This document shows, in pieces, positions 8,251-17,119 of a DNA stretch of 43,141 nt (position 1 is the first letter of the stretch; each line of letters starts with the position of its first letter). This DNA comes from DATBRC01 sp036560485 (lineage in GTDB: Bacteria > Pseudomonadota > Gammaproteobacteria > Burkholderiales > Burkholderiaceae_D): positions 1 through 43,141 of the forward strand of contig DATBRC010000040.1 in the NCBI GenBank assembly GCA_036560485.1. The letters are read 5' to 3'. The notes below the pieces were generated by a model. The model worked only from the letters and a program-made list of their open reading frames with translations, was not told where the DNA came from and did not search any database. The position numbers and the translations under genes are program-made.

Positions 8251-8353
8251 CGGCATTCCATTCGTACTGAATGGGACAGGATGAACTGCGATAGTGCACT
8301 GTAATACTGCGATGCTAATCTGCCCCGTCTTTATTCTTCCGTTCGCATCAGTA

Positions 8354-8770
8354 TCAAGGATAGATTTTGACGGTATTGGAATTTGCTCCGGCGCCTGAAA
8401 CCGTAATTGCCGATCCCAGCGGAATATAGATTGTATTGCCGCTTCCGGTGATGGTTAAACTCGATGCGGTATCACCGCTTCGAAGCACCACGGTGTTGTT
8501 GTTGCCGCTAATGCTCATCACACCGCCATTCTGATTTGCGGTAAAAAAAACATTGTTGTTCGATCCGCTCATTGTAAAACTGCCGGCGCTGGAGAAGCTC
8601 ACCAGAAAATCACCCGAAGATACACTGATCGTTATGTTGACACCTGTCAGGAGAATCGCAAGCGGATTCATGATCGGCGGGATGATGACTGCGGCATTGT
8701 CTCCCCCGCCACCACAAGCAGTCAGTGTAAACATCAAGGCTGTTATGACAGCACGCACATTGTTTTTCAT
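8354..8770 (-). CDS. Lipoprotein with DUF3060-like beta-repeat domain
   Basis: The product has 139 residues from the ATG at 8770, which follows an AAGGA ribosome binding site; a longer in-frame start 16 codons upstream lacks one. The lipobox is LTAC with Cys19, followed by GGGGDN. Residues about 50-139 show a repeating pattern in which short beta-strand phrases alternate with Asn-rich turns (SGSNNNVFF, ISGNNNTVV, ITGSGNTIYI, GANSNTVKIY), the pattern of DUF3060 and of small beta-solenoids. Function unknown; it is likely tethered to an envelope membrane. Confidence 0.78.
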   Translation of the reverse strand: MKNNVRAVITALMFTLTACGGGGDNAAVIIPPIMNPLAILLTGVNITISVSSGDFLVSFSSAGSFTMSGSNNNVFFTANQNGGVMSISGNNNTVVLRSGDTASSLTITGSGNTIYIPLGSAITVSGAGANSNTVKIYP

Positions 8771-8874
8771 GTGTTCCTTTTTAAGAACGTTCAACAAAAC
8801 GCATGCTGTTTTATCCATCGTTTCATTTGCGTGACTTTCAAACAGAAGAAGTTGGAAAGTGCTTTACGTCATCG

Positions 8875-9501
8875 TTAAAACGCGTACATGAAGTTAACAC
8901 CGACATGAGAACCGTCATATGACGGTGAACCACTGACATCGGTAGTAACGCCGTTGTTGGTGAAGGTCGTTGGTTTATATCTTTCAGACACATACCGGAC
9001 ATTCACCCACATATGTGGTGTAAAACCGTAACCGACTTCCACCAACGCGCCCGTTGTATTTTTGAAGTTGAGCGCTTTATCCGATACGCCATCGATATGG
9101 GACCTGTATTTAGGCGTTTGAACAAAGCGCGCACCGCCACCAAAACGCCATTTGTCTACGCCGGTATAAAAGAACGCCAATTCAATCGGCACCCGATCGA
9201 AAGTTGCATTGCCATTGCTGGCCGTCGTGTCATCCACGTGATAATTCACCGTTAATTGCGTTGCCAGCGGAAGATCTGTCGCCTGCCACAATACGCCGCC
9301 GCCGAGTTGAATCAAACCGCCTGCCTTGATATCTTCCGAGGTGCCATTCGTATATTGCGTTGTGGCGATCGTATCGCCACCGAAGGTGAGACCGGCGTTC
9401 AATACAGGATGCAATCCGCCACTTAGTTGATCGGCTTGGACCGGCATCGCGAGCGCAGATAAAACAGTGATTGCAAGATAACGTTGGACAGCTTGGTGCA
9501 T
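8875..9501 (-). CDS. Outer-membrane beta-barrel protein
   Basis: The product has 209 residues from the ATG at 9501, which has a GGGAG ribosome binding site. A signal peptide covers about residues 1-24 (ending PVQA, then DQLSGG). The mature part consists of alternating aromatic/polar strands with short turns and ends in YAF, the terminal Phe expected for BAM-recognised barrels. Length and strand number fit an eight-stranded barrel of the OmpW/OmpX size class, but no specific family signature was recognised. It lies downstream of nothing on its strand and probably has its own promoter in 9502-9600. Confidence 0.75.
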   Translation of the reverse strand: MHQAVQRYLAITVLSALAMPVQADQLSGGLHPVLNAGLTFGGDTIATTQYTNGTSEDIKAGGLIQLGGGVLWQATDLPLATQLTVNYHVDDTTASNGNATFDRVPIELAFFYTGVDKWRFGGGARFVQTPKYRSHIDGVSDKALNFKNTTGALVEVGYGFTPHMWVNVRYVSERYKPTTFTNNGVTTDVSGSPSYDGSHVGVNFMYAF

Positions 9502-9953
9502 TATTACTACTCCCTTTTTATTGTTGCGGTATGGTGTTTTGTGTCGGCATCTCATCGAAGATTTTCAAATGCATCTTGAATGGCCGATTACAACCGTTTT
9601 CGATGTTTTTGTCTAATAAACTGTATGTGAAACATGTAAAAAAATCTTATCAAGAGCGTGTTTATTGTTGATGCTAGCGATCGCTTTCCACATGATCATA
9701 AAAGTACAGAGCAACGTTTGCTGCCATTTTTGCAATGGAAAATGCATTTGATTTTCTGTTGCTATTTTTCACATGCCTCCCTGCGTTAACAATATTCAGA
9801 GCAAACCTGCTATCCTTTAATTTCCGGAAAGTAACGATTAAAAATCAAGAACTGCCGGCCGTTGTCAATCAGTCCGCAATTGCTTCGCTTCCAACCCGTA
9901 CATACATTACAAATTAAAGTCCACAAGAGTACTGTGCAATTTAGGAGAATCGC
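9502..9953. other. Divergent intergenic region
   Basis: These 450 AT-rich bases lie between the barrel-protein gene and the chemoreceptor gene. They hold a candidate sigma-28 promoter near the chemoreceptor (listed separately). A 60-codon frame at 9735-9917 has no ribosome binding site and no family resemblance. Confidence 0.5.
9839..9865 (+). promoter_or_regulatory. Candidate sigma-28 (FliA) promoter of the chemoreceptor gene
   Basis: TAAA at 9839-9842 is followed after exactly 15 bases by GCCGTTGT at 9858-9865, against the established FliA pattern TAAA-N15-GCCGATAA. The match is complete in the first half and 5 of 8 in the second. It lies about 90 bases upstream of the chemoreceptor ATG, a gene type commonly driven by FliA. 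Confidence 0.5.
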
Positions 9954-12086
9954 ATGTTAAAAAGCCTATTGAGTCGCCTGAGGTTATGGCAAAAATTTGT
10001 TCTGCTCGATACGCTTGGTGCGATTCTCGTTGCCGTCCCGCTGGTGCTGTATATCCAGGAGTCGAATAAATCGGTAGACACGGCAGCTTTGGAAGCCAGC
10101 GGCATCCAGACTGAACGTACGCTATTGAAAGCAATCCAGCTCGCTCAACAGCATCGCGGCCTTTCCTCAATGGTTTTGAACGGCAATGCCGAAGCAAAGG
10201 ACAAGCGCGCTGCCAAGCAAGAGGAAGTTGCAAGAGCATTTGCAGAGCTTGATACCACCATCAAGCAAGCGGGCAATAAAAGTGCAGACGCTGTTTGGCA
10301 AAAGTTGAAATCTGATTGGCCGGCAATTGCCAACAAGGTTGCATCGCAATCGTTCACACCCAAAGAAAGCTTTGCTGAACATACTGCATTAATTGAACAA
10401 CTGTTTGCGCTCAACGATCTTTTCCTCGACCATTTCGGCCTCAGTCTCGATCCGGAAATCGACAGTTATTATTTGATGGATGCCACGTTGATGCGTTTGC
10501 CCAAACTGACTGAAGCATTAGGCCGCTTGCGCGCCAAAGGCTCCGGCTTGCTGATGCAAAAAACCCTCACGCTGGAAGACCGCATCATGATAAGCGCAAT
10601 GCTTGAAAAGGCAAACGAGCTCAATAGCGATATCAAGACATCGCTCGAAAAAGCGATTGCTGCGAATTCAACCCTGCAGGATAAATTTGGCAGCCTCAAG
10701 CAAACCGCTTTTTCTTCCGCTGAAAAAGGCGTGCAGTTAGTGCAAACTCAATTGCTTAAAGCGGAGCAACTCACGCTTCCATCCGCCGATTATTTTGCGC
10801 AAATGACTGATGTCATTGATGCACAATTTCAGTTGAATGATACTGCCCTGACCGAATTGAATAGCGTCCTTAACGCTCGCCAATCGCACTTGCGTGCTGA
10901 ACAGTATGTTTTGCTCACTATCATTCTGGCGTTGATTGCGCTAACGGGGTTGGCGGGATGGATAGTCCTGCATGCGATTATCGATCCGCTAAACGAAGCA
11001 GTAGGCATTGCCAAAAAAATTGCGGTAGGCGATTTGACCAGCAACATACAAGTCAACGGCACGGATGAAACCGCCGAACTGTTAATCGCATTGCAGGAGA
11101 TGAACCAAAGCCTGACGCGCATCGTCACAGACGTGCGCATCGCGACCGACACGATTGCCACTGCATCGGGCCAGATCGCCTCCGGCAACATGGACCTGTC
11201 GTCGCGCACCGAAGAGCAAGCCAGTTCGTTGGAAGAAACCGCATCGTCGATGGAAGAGCTCACGTCGACCGTCAAGCAAAATGCCGACAACGCTCGCCAG
11301 GCAAATGGCTTGGCCATGTCAGCGTCAGAAGTCGCCGTCAAGGGCGGCACTGTCGTGTCGCAAGTAGTGGACACGATGGGTTCGATCAACGACTCTTCCA
11401 AAAAGATTGTCGACATTATCGGCGTCATCGATGGCATTGCTTTCCAAACCAACATCCTCGCTTTGAATGCTGCTGTGGAAGCCGCGCGTGCCGGCGAACA
11501 AGGACGCGGCTTCGCTGTGGTCGCAACCGAAGTGCGCAATCTTGCGCAACGCTCGGCAGCAGCGGCCAAGGAAATCAAAACCTTGATCGGCACCTCGGTA
11601 GAAAAAGTCGATGCCGGCGCCAAGCTGGTCGATCAAGCGGGCGCGACCATGCAAGAGATCGTCGACAGCATACGACGCGTCACCGATATCATGGGTGAAA
11701 TCACCGCCGCCAGTCAGGAGCAAACGTCAGGCATTGAGCAAGTCAACGTGGCGATTACACAAATGGATGACACCACACAACAAAATGCCGCGTTAGTGGA
11801 AGAAGCGGCGGCGGCCGCGCAAAGCATGCAAAATCAGGCAACCAACCTGTCAATGGCAGTCAGCGTATTTAAAATGAATGGCACCGGAAAAGCTGTGCAT
11901 GCCGTCGCGAAAACAGGCGGTGTCAACAAGCCGGCACCCGTTGCAAAGCCAGCAGGAAAAATCAGAAGCGCACCGGTCGCACCAACCGCTCCAGCTGCAG
12001 CAATCAGCAATGTACCGGTTAAAGCGGATAAGCACCTTGTGATTGCCAAGACCGGCGGCAACAGCGACGATTGGGAAGAGTTTTAA
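9954..12086 (+). CDS. Methyl-accepting chemotaxis protein with NIT-like sensor domain
   Basis: The product has 710 residues, with AGGAG 6 bases before the ATG. Order: transmembrane helix (about 14-37); a long periplasmic helical region with QHRGLSSMVLNG near residue 65, as in nitrate/nitrite-sensing NIT domains; transmembrane helix 2 (about 318-340); HAMP (about 342-395); and a signalling domain whose conserved hairpin tip includes QTNILALNAAVEAARAGEQG and VRNLAQRSAAAAKEIK. An Ala/Pro-rich linker then leads to the last residues DDWEEF, matching the xWxxF pentapeptide that tethers CheR/CheB in high-abundance receptors. The ligand is unknown; nitrate or nitrite is only a suggestion. It is probably under FliA control. 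Confidence 0.92.
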   Translation: MLKSLLSRLRLWQKFVLLDTLGAILVAVPLVLYIQESNKSVDTAALEASGIQTERTLLKAIQLAQQHRGLSSMVLNGNAEAKDKRAAKQEEVARAFAELDTTIKQAGNKSADAVWQKLKSDWPAIANKVASQSFTPKESFAEHTALIEQLFALNDLFLDHFGLSLDPEIDSYYLMDATLMRLPKLTEALGRLRAKGSGLLMQKTLTLEDRIMISAMLEKANELNSDIKTSLEKAIAANSTLQDKFGSLKQTAFSSAEKGVQLVQTQLLKAEQLTLPSADYFAQMTDVIDAQFQLNDTALTELNSVLNARQSHLRAEQYVLLTIILALIALTGLAGWIVLHAIIDPLNEAVGIAKKIAVGDLTSNIQVNGTDETAELLIALQEMNQSLTRIVTDVRIATDTIATASGQIASGNMDLSSRTEEQASSLEETASSMEELTSTVKQNADNARQANGLAMSASEVAVKGGTVVSQVVDTMGSINDSSKKIVDIIGVIDGIAFQTNILALNAAVEAARAGEQGRGFAVVATEVRNLAQRSAAAAKEIKTLIGTSVEKVDAGAKLVDQAGATMQEIVDSIRRVTDIMGEITAASQEQTSGIEQVNVAITQMDDTTQQNAALVEEAAAAAQSMQNQATNLSMAVSVFKMNGTGKAVHAVAKTGGVNKPAPVAKPAGKIRSAPVAPTAPAAAISNVPVKADKHLVIAKTGGNSDDWEEF

Positions 12087-12115
12087 ATTTGACTGATCAC
12101 TAATAGCACTATACG

Positions 12116-12140
12116 AAGCCATCGTCAGATGGCTTTTTTT
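12116..12140. terminator. Intrinsic terminator between convergent genes
   Basis: Perfect 8-bp stem AAGCCATC/GATGGCTT with a GTCA loop, followed by a T-run on the plus strand. It ends the chemoreceptor transcript. The YcgR-like gene stops 3 bases further on. Confidence 0.85.
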
Positions 12141-12142
12141 GA

Positions 12143-12898
12143 TCAACGATTGCGATCCGATGCTTTGTTTGCCAGATTGCGCCGCTCATGTTCAATCCTG
12201 GTGATATAACGCTGAATCATCACGCCCATTGCAGGCGACAAATTGGAAAACGACATGCCGACGCGATAGTTGAAGCGAGTTTGCCGCTCGCCGAGCGGCG
12301 TCACATGACGCACAATGGCTGCGCATTCAATTGCATTTTGCTTGGCCAGCATCAGCTTGATACGCGCGATACTCTGATTCGGTTCGACGTTCGGCACTCT
12401 CGACATCGCGATGCCCAGACCCATGACGCCCAGATTATGCGATGGCCATTCACCGATAATCAATCCATCCTCAGAAAAACATTTCACCATCAACGGCTTC
12501 GCCACCGGCAAAAGAATACGATAACTCTCACGACGCTGCAGACGCACGACGCGTGTCGGTAATGGGGCCCAGAATGCATCGCTGCCCCCCCAAGAAAACG
12601 GATGGGCATTTTTCGTCGAAAATTGCACACGAATCCCATTCAGGCGTGCAACAAAGACGCAATTTGTGCTATTGGGCAGCTTCTTGTTTGCTTTCCCATC
12701 TCCGCTGGGATCGAAAATAAAACAATCCGAGCGCGCTTCTAAAATCGTCGTCAGCATGAAATCACGCCCGCCATTGAAATACACGGTAACCGGCTCGCGC
12801 TGATGAATCATGTCATGGAGGACACTGAGGATTTCCATCTGACCCAGGAGGAAGAAGCGATCCTCAATCTGGTCGTCACTTAGTGATGCAGTCGTCAT
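12143..12898 (-). CDS. YcgR-like flagellar brake protein (YcgR-N + PilZ)
   Basis: The product has 251 residues. The N-terminal half (about 15-125) has the look of the YcgR N domain. The PilZ domain begins with the c-di-GMP-binding arginine motif in VRLQRRESYRI (RRxxxR, about residues 130-136). The second PilZ motif, usually (D/N)xSxxG, reads NLGVMG here, so the serine is replaced by glycine, which could weaken ligand binding. Known role: c-di-GMP-bound YcgR contacts the flagellar motor and slows swimming or biases turning. Its place next to a chemoreceptor fits motility. Confidence in the family is good, less in exact function. Confidence 0.82.
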   Translation of the reverse strand: MTTASLSDDQIEDRFFLLGQMEILSVLHDMIHQREPVTVYFNGGRDFMLTTILEARSDCFIFDPSGDGKANKKLPNSTNCVFVARLNGIRVQFSTKNAHPFSWGGSDAFWAPLPTRVVRLQRRESYRILLPVAKPLMVKCFSEDGLIIGEWPSHNLGVMGLGIAMSRVPNVEPNQSIARIKLMLAKQNAIECAAIVRHVTPLGERQTRFNYRVGMSFSNLSPAMGVMIQRYITRIEHERRNLANKASDRNR

Positions 12899-13321
12899 CT
12901 TTTCTTTAACCTTGGTAAGACAGGGTATAACGCTATGCCGTCATGTTTACAATTGCGCTTACCCGTCCGGCCAGCAAGCCTTCGTTCTCTATGTTGTTTA
13001 CAAACTTGGAGTGAGGCCATACAACAACGCATCAATTTGCAAAAAATAAATTATTGAAACAAAGTCTAGCAGTGTTGCCATTATTCAGGACATCTTTACT
13101 ATAATGCGTCCTGATAATGATATTAAGAAGAACTATAACAAAAATGACCTTTGTTCTCACCTTGCGTCGCCTTATCGCATCATTTTTAGGCGCATAAAGT
13201 GGTCTGCATAGTTGCTTTGTGTCATCCTTGGTATATTCTTAATGTGCTGTGGCAATAATGATTGATATTGCACAAGCAATAACGCATTTCCCACCATCAC
13301 AAAAAGAGAAATTTCACGTTG
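12899..13321. other. Long divergent intergenic region
   Basis: These 420 bases contain a promoter-like region: TTGCCA (13075-13080), 19 bases, then a perfect TATAAT (13100-13105), flanked by the inverted repeat CAGGAC (13086-13091)/GTCCTG (13108-13113). A 17-codon reading frame (13144-13197, MTFVLTLRRLIASFLGA) follows without a clear ribosome binding site. Nothing else recognisable was seen. Confidence 0.45.
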
Positions 13322-14026
13322 ATGTTGCGCCCTATTTCTACACTGCTGCTGTTTTTATTCGCGTCATTTTCGTATGCCGAAAATGGGAACGGCAACACGC
13401 GCGCAAACTATTATCGTGCCGAGGTTGCAAGCGCTTCGCCGGACTATCGCGAAGACAGGTCGCAAGTTGCTGCACCCAAACCAAAAATATATAAATACGT
13501 GGTAGGCGGCGTCACATCGTTTTCCGACATTGCGCCGACTAAAGGCGCGTATGTTGTTTGGAGTGCGTCTTGTTATGCATGCAATCTATCTTCCAATATC
13601 AATTGGCATTCGACTAAATTGCACTTGCAGGAATTTAGCGATGTCATTCGATTCGCATCGCAAAAATATGAAGTCGACCCGGCGCTGGTTCGTGCGGTGA
13701 TTCATGCCGAATCGGGCTTTAATACGATGGCCCGTTCACGTAAAGGCGCCATCGGATTGATGCAATTGATGCCATCGACCGCACGCGTGGTGGGGGTTGA
13801 TGCGCGTGTCCCCGAACACAATATTCGTGGCGGCGTCAAGTATCTTGCTACCTTGCTGACGCAATTCAAAGGCAACGTCAAATTGGCAATCGCCGCTTAT
13901 AACGCCGGTCCTGCCGCTGTTGAAAAATATGGCGGCGTGCCACCCTTTGCCGAAACACAGGCTTATGTGGAGCGCGTCGGCATTCTGCATCAGCGCTATA
14001 AATCCAATAGCACTGAAACCCAATGA
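13322..14026 (+). CDS. Lytic transglycosylase (SLT/GH23) with DUF4124-like N-terminus
   Basis: The product has 234 residues from the ATG at 13322 (a TTG one codon earlier is less likely). A signal peptide spans about 1-19 (ending FSYA). Residues 55-85 (IYKYVVGGVTSFSDIAP) resemble a DUF4124 module, followed by a CYAC cysteine pair near residue 88. The SLT catalytic domain (about 105-225) has HAESGFN with the catalytic glutamate, then SRKGAIGLMQLMPSTA and AYNAGPAAVEKYGGVPPF, all diagnostic. It would cut the MurNAc-GlcNAc bond of peptidoglycan, forming 1,6-anhydro ends. No secretion or flagellar cluster is adjacent, so general murein turnover is the simplest role. Confidence 0.9.
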   Translation: MLRPISTLLLFLFASFSYAENGNGNTRANYYRAEVASASPDYREDRSQVAAPKPKIYKYVVGGVTSFSDIAPTKGAYVVWSASCYACNLSSNINWHSTKLHLQEFSDVIRFASQKYEVDPALVRAVIHAESGFNTMARSRKGAIGLMQLMPSTARVVGVDARVPEHNIRGGVKYLATLLTQFKGNVKLAIAAYNAGPAAVEKYGGVPPFAETQAYVERVGILHQRYKSNSTETQ

Positions 14027-14127
14027 CCACATTTAAAATGTGATCATGATTCTGTTCAAATAAAAGAGTCAGTTCTGATCCTTCAATTACCTGCCACATT
14101 TAAAATCCATGCAATGCGGACGATGAC

Positions 14128-15026
14128 ATGAGTCGTTTTCGCAATTGGCACTTGTTCGTCATTTGCGTACTGACCTGGAGCACGACCTGGTACGCAATCA
14201 CCTATCAAATCGGTCACACCTCGCCTGAATACAGTGTGACATTGCGCTTTGCGCTGGCCGGTGTCACGGTGCTGTTGCTGTGCATATGGCGACGCGAACG
14301 ATGGCTGCTATCGTTGAGCGACCATGCGATTCTCGCATTGCAAGGCAGCTTCATGTACGGGCTTTCTTATTTGTGCGTGTATCACGCCGAACAACATTTA
14401 CCGTCAGGTTTGGTCGCGGTCGGTTATTCAGCCGCGCCTTTAACGAGTGGATTCGGTGCATTGCTGTTATTCGGTACGCTGATCACACGACGTTTTCTGT
14501 TGGGCGGACTGATGGGGTTGGCTGGTGTCGCGCTGATCTTCTGGCCGGAATTCGGCAAGACCGCAACCAATCACAGCAGCATGCTTGGGTTCTCTTCACA
14601 ATGGGCGGCTTGTTACTATCCACAGTCGGCAGCCTGATCGCCAGCCGCAACCGTCAGCGCGGCATTCCATTCTGGCCTTCAATGGGTTGGAGCATGCTGT
14701 ACGGCGCTGCCGGATCATTGATCGTCGTGTTGGCGATGGGCCAATCATTGACTTTGCCAGGTGCGCCATCGTGGTGGCTGTCGTTGATCTATCTTGCGCT
14801 GGCCGGTTCAGTGATGACCTTTGCCTGTTACCTGACGCTACTCGACCGCGTAGGGCCGGGCCCTGCAGGCGCGATCGGTGTGATGACGCCATTGCTGGCA
14901 CTCGTCGTGTCGATGACATGGGAGGGATATCATCCCGATCTCTTCACGTGCATCGGCGCTGCGATGGCCGTAGCTGGAAATGCACTGATACTTCATCGTG
15001 CCGCACCTGTCGTCAAAAAAACATAA
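14128..15026 (+). pseudogene. EamA/DMT-family transporter, frameshifted
   Basis: Two frames together make one about 298-residue ten-helix EamA protein. The first (14128-14637 frame) supplies WSTTWYAITYQIG and helices 1-5. The second supplies helices 6-10, from LFTMGGLLLSTVGS (about 14592) to the stop at 15026. The switch falls at 14585-14595, near GGGTTCTCTTC, and a one-base deletion explains it. Both halves keep normal codon use and family features (for example the GPGPAGAIGVMTPLLAL region in the last helices), so the break is recent or a sequencing error. If real, the transporter is inactive. Substrate unknown; the family exports amino acids and other small metabolites. Confidence 0.8.
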
Positions 15027-15066
15027 AGTACGCGACGCAAGCATACGTAACCAGCATGACTACAAA

Positions 15067-16008
15067 TTATTCACCACCTGATTTCAACGCATTCAAAATA
15101 TCGGAACGCTTCAGATCAGGAGCGAATTGCAAAATGAAATCGTAAGTATAGGAACGCAAATAAGCTCCCCGCCGCACCGCCAACCGCGTCACGTTAGACG
15201 AAAATAAATGCGATGCCTCAATCGCTTGCAAGCCGTTGGCGCGCTGCGCTTCAATCGCCATCGATGCAACAATGCCGACACCCAGGCCCAATGTCGCATA
15301 TTGCTGAATCACGTCCGAGTCCATCGCGGTCAAAACAATATCAGTCGTAATGCCGGCTTGCCTGAATGCGTCATCAATGTGACTGCGCCCTGTAAAACCC
15401 ACGTCATAGGTAATCAAAGGGTAGGCTGCCAGTTCTTCCAGGCTGATGCGCTTATTGGCAGATTTATGCGCCAGCAATGGATGCCCTTCCGGCACGACAA
15501 TCATGTGATTCCATGTATAGCAGGGAAAGGAAATCAAGTCTTCAAACTGGCTCAAGCCTTCCGTCGCAATGCCAATATCGGCCTTGCCCGACAATACCCA
15601 TTCCGCAATATGTTCCGGTGAACTCTGTTGTAATGCGATACGTACTTCCGGGAAAGCGGTGCGGAATTCACGCACCACTTTCGGCAATACATAACGTGCT
15701 TGCGTGTGCGTTGTCGCTACAGTCAGCGTGCCGCTTTTCTTGCCTGAATATTCCTGGCTCGCTTGCTGTAGATTTTCTGCTTCAAGCAATAGCCGATCGA
15801 TAATATGCAGAATTTCCTTGCCGGGATCAGTGAGACCGGTCAGGCGCTTGCCGTTACGTTCGAAAATATCAACGCCCAATTCTTCTTCCAACTCGCGAAT
15901 CTGGCGGCTCACACCGGGTTGCGAAGTAAATAAAGCATTCGCCACTTCGGTCAAGTTGAAACCGCAACGGGTTGCTTCGCGGATGGAGCGTAATTGTTGA
16001 AAGTTCAT
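15067..16008 (-). CDS. cysB: LysR-type sulfur regulator CysB
   Basis: The product has 313 residues. The N-terminal helix-turn-helix (MNFQQLRSIREATRCGFNLT, then TSQPGVSRQIRELEEELG) is diagnostic of the CysB/Cbl branch. The effector domain (about 90-300) includes TTHTQARYVLP and LITYDVGFTGRS, residues that line the acetylserine/sulfate pocket in CysB. Known role: it activates sulfate uptake and cysteine biosynthesis genes with N-acetylserine as inducer. Here it is the last gene after cysA (26-base gap), in the same direction, so it is likely co-transcribed with the transporter it controls, a common Burkholderiales arrangement. Confidence 0.93.
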   Translation of the reverse strand: MNFQQLRSIREATRCGFNLTEVANALFTSQPGVSRQIRELEEELGVDIFERNGKRLTGLTDPGKEILHIIDRLLLEAENLQQASQEYSGKKSGTLTVATTHTQARYVLPKVVREFRTAFPEVRIALQQSSPEHIAEWVLSGKADIGIATEGLSQFEDLISFPCYTWNHMIVVPEGHPLLAHKSANKRISLEELAAYPLITYDVGFTGRSHIDDAFRQAGITTDIVLTAMDSDVIQQYATLGLGVGIVASMAIEAQRANGLQAIEASHLFSSNVTRLAVRRGAYLRSYTYDFILQFAPDLKRSDILNALKSGGE

Positions 16009-16034
16009 GATCCGTCCCTTATATACAAAGCGCG

Positions 16035-17117
16035 TTATGAAACAACTTCGTGGGTCGCGCCATCCACAAAAATATGCACCCGCTTGGGCCTGACTACCAA
16101 GGTCTCACCATCTTTTAAGTTCAACTGCACAAACCGATCGCTCGACATCACTGCTTCGATAATTTCGGCATTGTCGTCACGCTCCAATTCCAGTTGCGCC
16201 AAAGGGCCAATCGCATGCGAGCGCAGCAATTGCACCACAATGCCTTCAGCACCGGGCGCATAGCGATCAATTTCCAGATCGTGTGGGCGCACATAACCGA
16301 TTCCTTTGGCATCGCGAGATTGCGCATGATCCGGCGCGTCGAAGGCAACGCCGCCTGTTTCCAGCACACCCTCGTGCACACGGCCATGGAACAGGTTGAC
16401 GCTACCAAGAAATCCATAGACGAACGGCGATGCAGGTTGGTTATATACCTCGCTCGGCGAACCGATCTGCTCGACCTTACCTTTGTTCATCAACACAATT
16501 TTATCTGCAACTTCGAGTGCCTCTTCCTGATCGTGCGTAACGAAGATACTGGTGACATGCAACTCATCATGCAAACGACGCAGCCAGCGGCGCAACTCCT
16601 TGCGTACCTTGGCATCCAGCGCGCCGAATGGTTCATCGAGCAGCAACACACGCGGCTCGACCGCCAGCGCACGTGCCAACGCAATACGTTGGCGCTGACC
16701 GCCGGATAATTGCGGTGGATAGCGGTCGGCCAGCCAATCCAACTGCACCAGCTCCAATAATTTTTTGACCTTGTCGCGAATCTGCGCTTCCGATGGACGG
16801 ATATTGTGCGGCTTGACGCGCAAGCCGAATGCGATATTCTCGAACACGCTCATGTGCTTGAACAATGCATAGTGTTGGAATACAAAGCCGACTTGCCGCT
16901 CGCGCACATGACGAGCCGATGCATCTACACCATCCAGAAACACCTGCCCGCTATCGGCACGCTCCAATCCGGCGACGATCCGCAACAACGTCGTCTTGCC
17001 GCAGCCGGATGGTCCCAACAATGCAGTTAATTCACCAGAAGGAAAATTGAGAGACACATTGTCCAGCGCGACGAAGTCACCGAATTTTTTATGAATGTTT
17101 TTGACTTCAATGCCCAT
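16035..17117 (-). CDS. cysA: Sulfate/thiosulfate ABC transporter ATPase CysA
   Basis: The product has 360 residues. Walker A is GPSGCGKTT, the ABC signature is LSGGQRQRIALARAL, Walker B is VLLLDEP and the switch His lies in VTHDQEEA. A C-terminal TOBE-like regulatory domain (about 240-350) follows. It powers import of sulfate/thiosulfate through CysT-CysW. Two ATGs are possible, 17123 and 17117; GGAGG lies 8 bases from the second and only 2 from the first, so 17117 is chosen. The preceding cysW stop (17120-17122) overlaps the upstream ATG, indicating tight coupling. Confidence 0.95.
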   Translation of the reverse strand: MGIEVKNIHKKFGDFVALDNVSLNFPSGELTALLGPSGCGKTTLLRIVAGLERADSGQVFLDGVDASARHVRERQVGFVFQHYALFKHMSVFENIAFGLRVKPHNIRPSEAQIRDKVKKLLELVQLDWLADRYPPQLSGGQRQRIALARALAVEPRVLLLDEPFGALDAKVRKELRRWLRRLHDELHVTSIFVTHDQEEALEVADKIVLMNKGKVEQIGSPSEVYNQPASPFVYGFLGSVNLFHGRVHEGVLETGGVAFDAPDHAQSRDAKGIGYVRPHDLEIDRYAPGAEGIVVQLLRSHAIGPLAQLELERDDNAEIIEAVMSSDRFVQLNLKDGETLVVRPKRVHIFVDGATHEVVS

Positions 17118-17119
17118 GA

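Noticed and set aside
7450..8299. Long minus-strand frames (208 and 226 codons) opposite the secreted protein at 7444
   Set aside because: Shadows of a Tyr/Arg-rich plus-strand gene that has a signal peptide and ribosome binding site; the antisense frames have neither.
9735..9917. 60-codon plus-strand frame upstream of the chemoreceptor
   Set aside because: Runs through the candidate sigma-28 promoter, has no ribosome binding site.
10829..11623. 264-codon minus-strand frame opposite the chemoreceptor
   Set aside because: Shadow of the strongly conserved signalling domain; codon pattern belongs to the plus-strand gene.
14147..14172. TTGGCAC...TTGC sigma-54-like string inside the EamA gene
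   Set aside because: Spacing between GG and GC is 16 rather than 10 bases and it lies within coding sequence.
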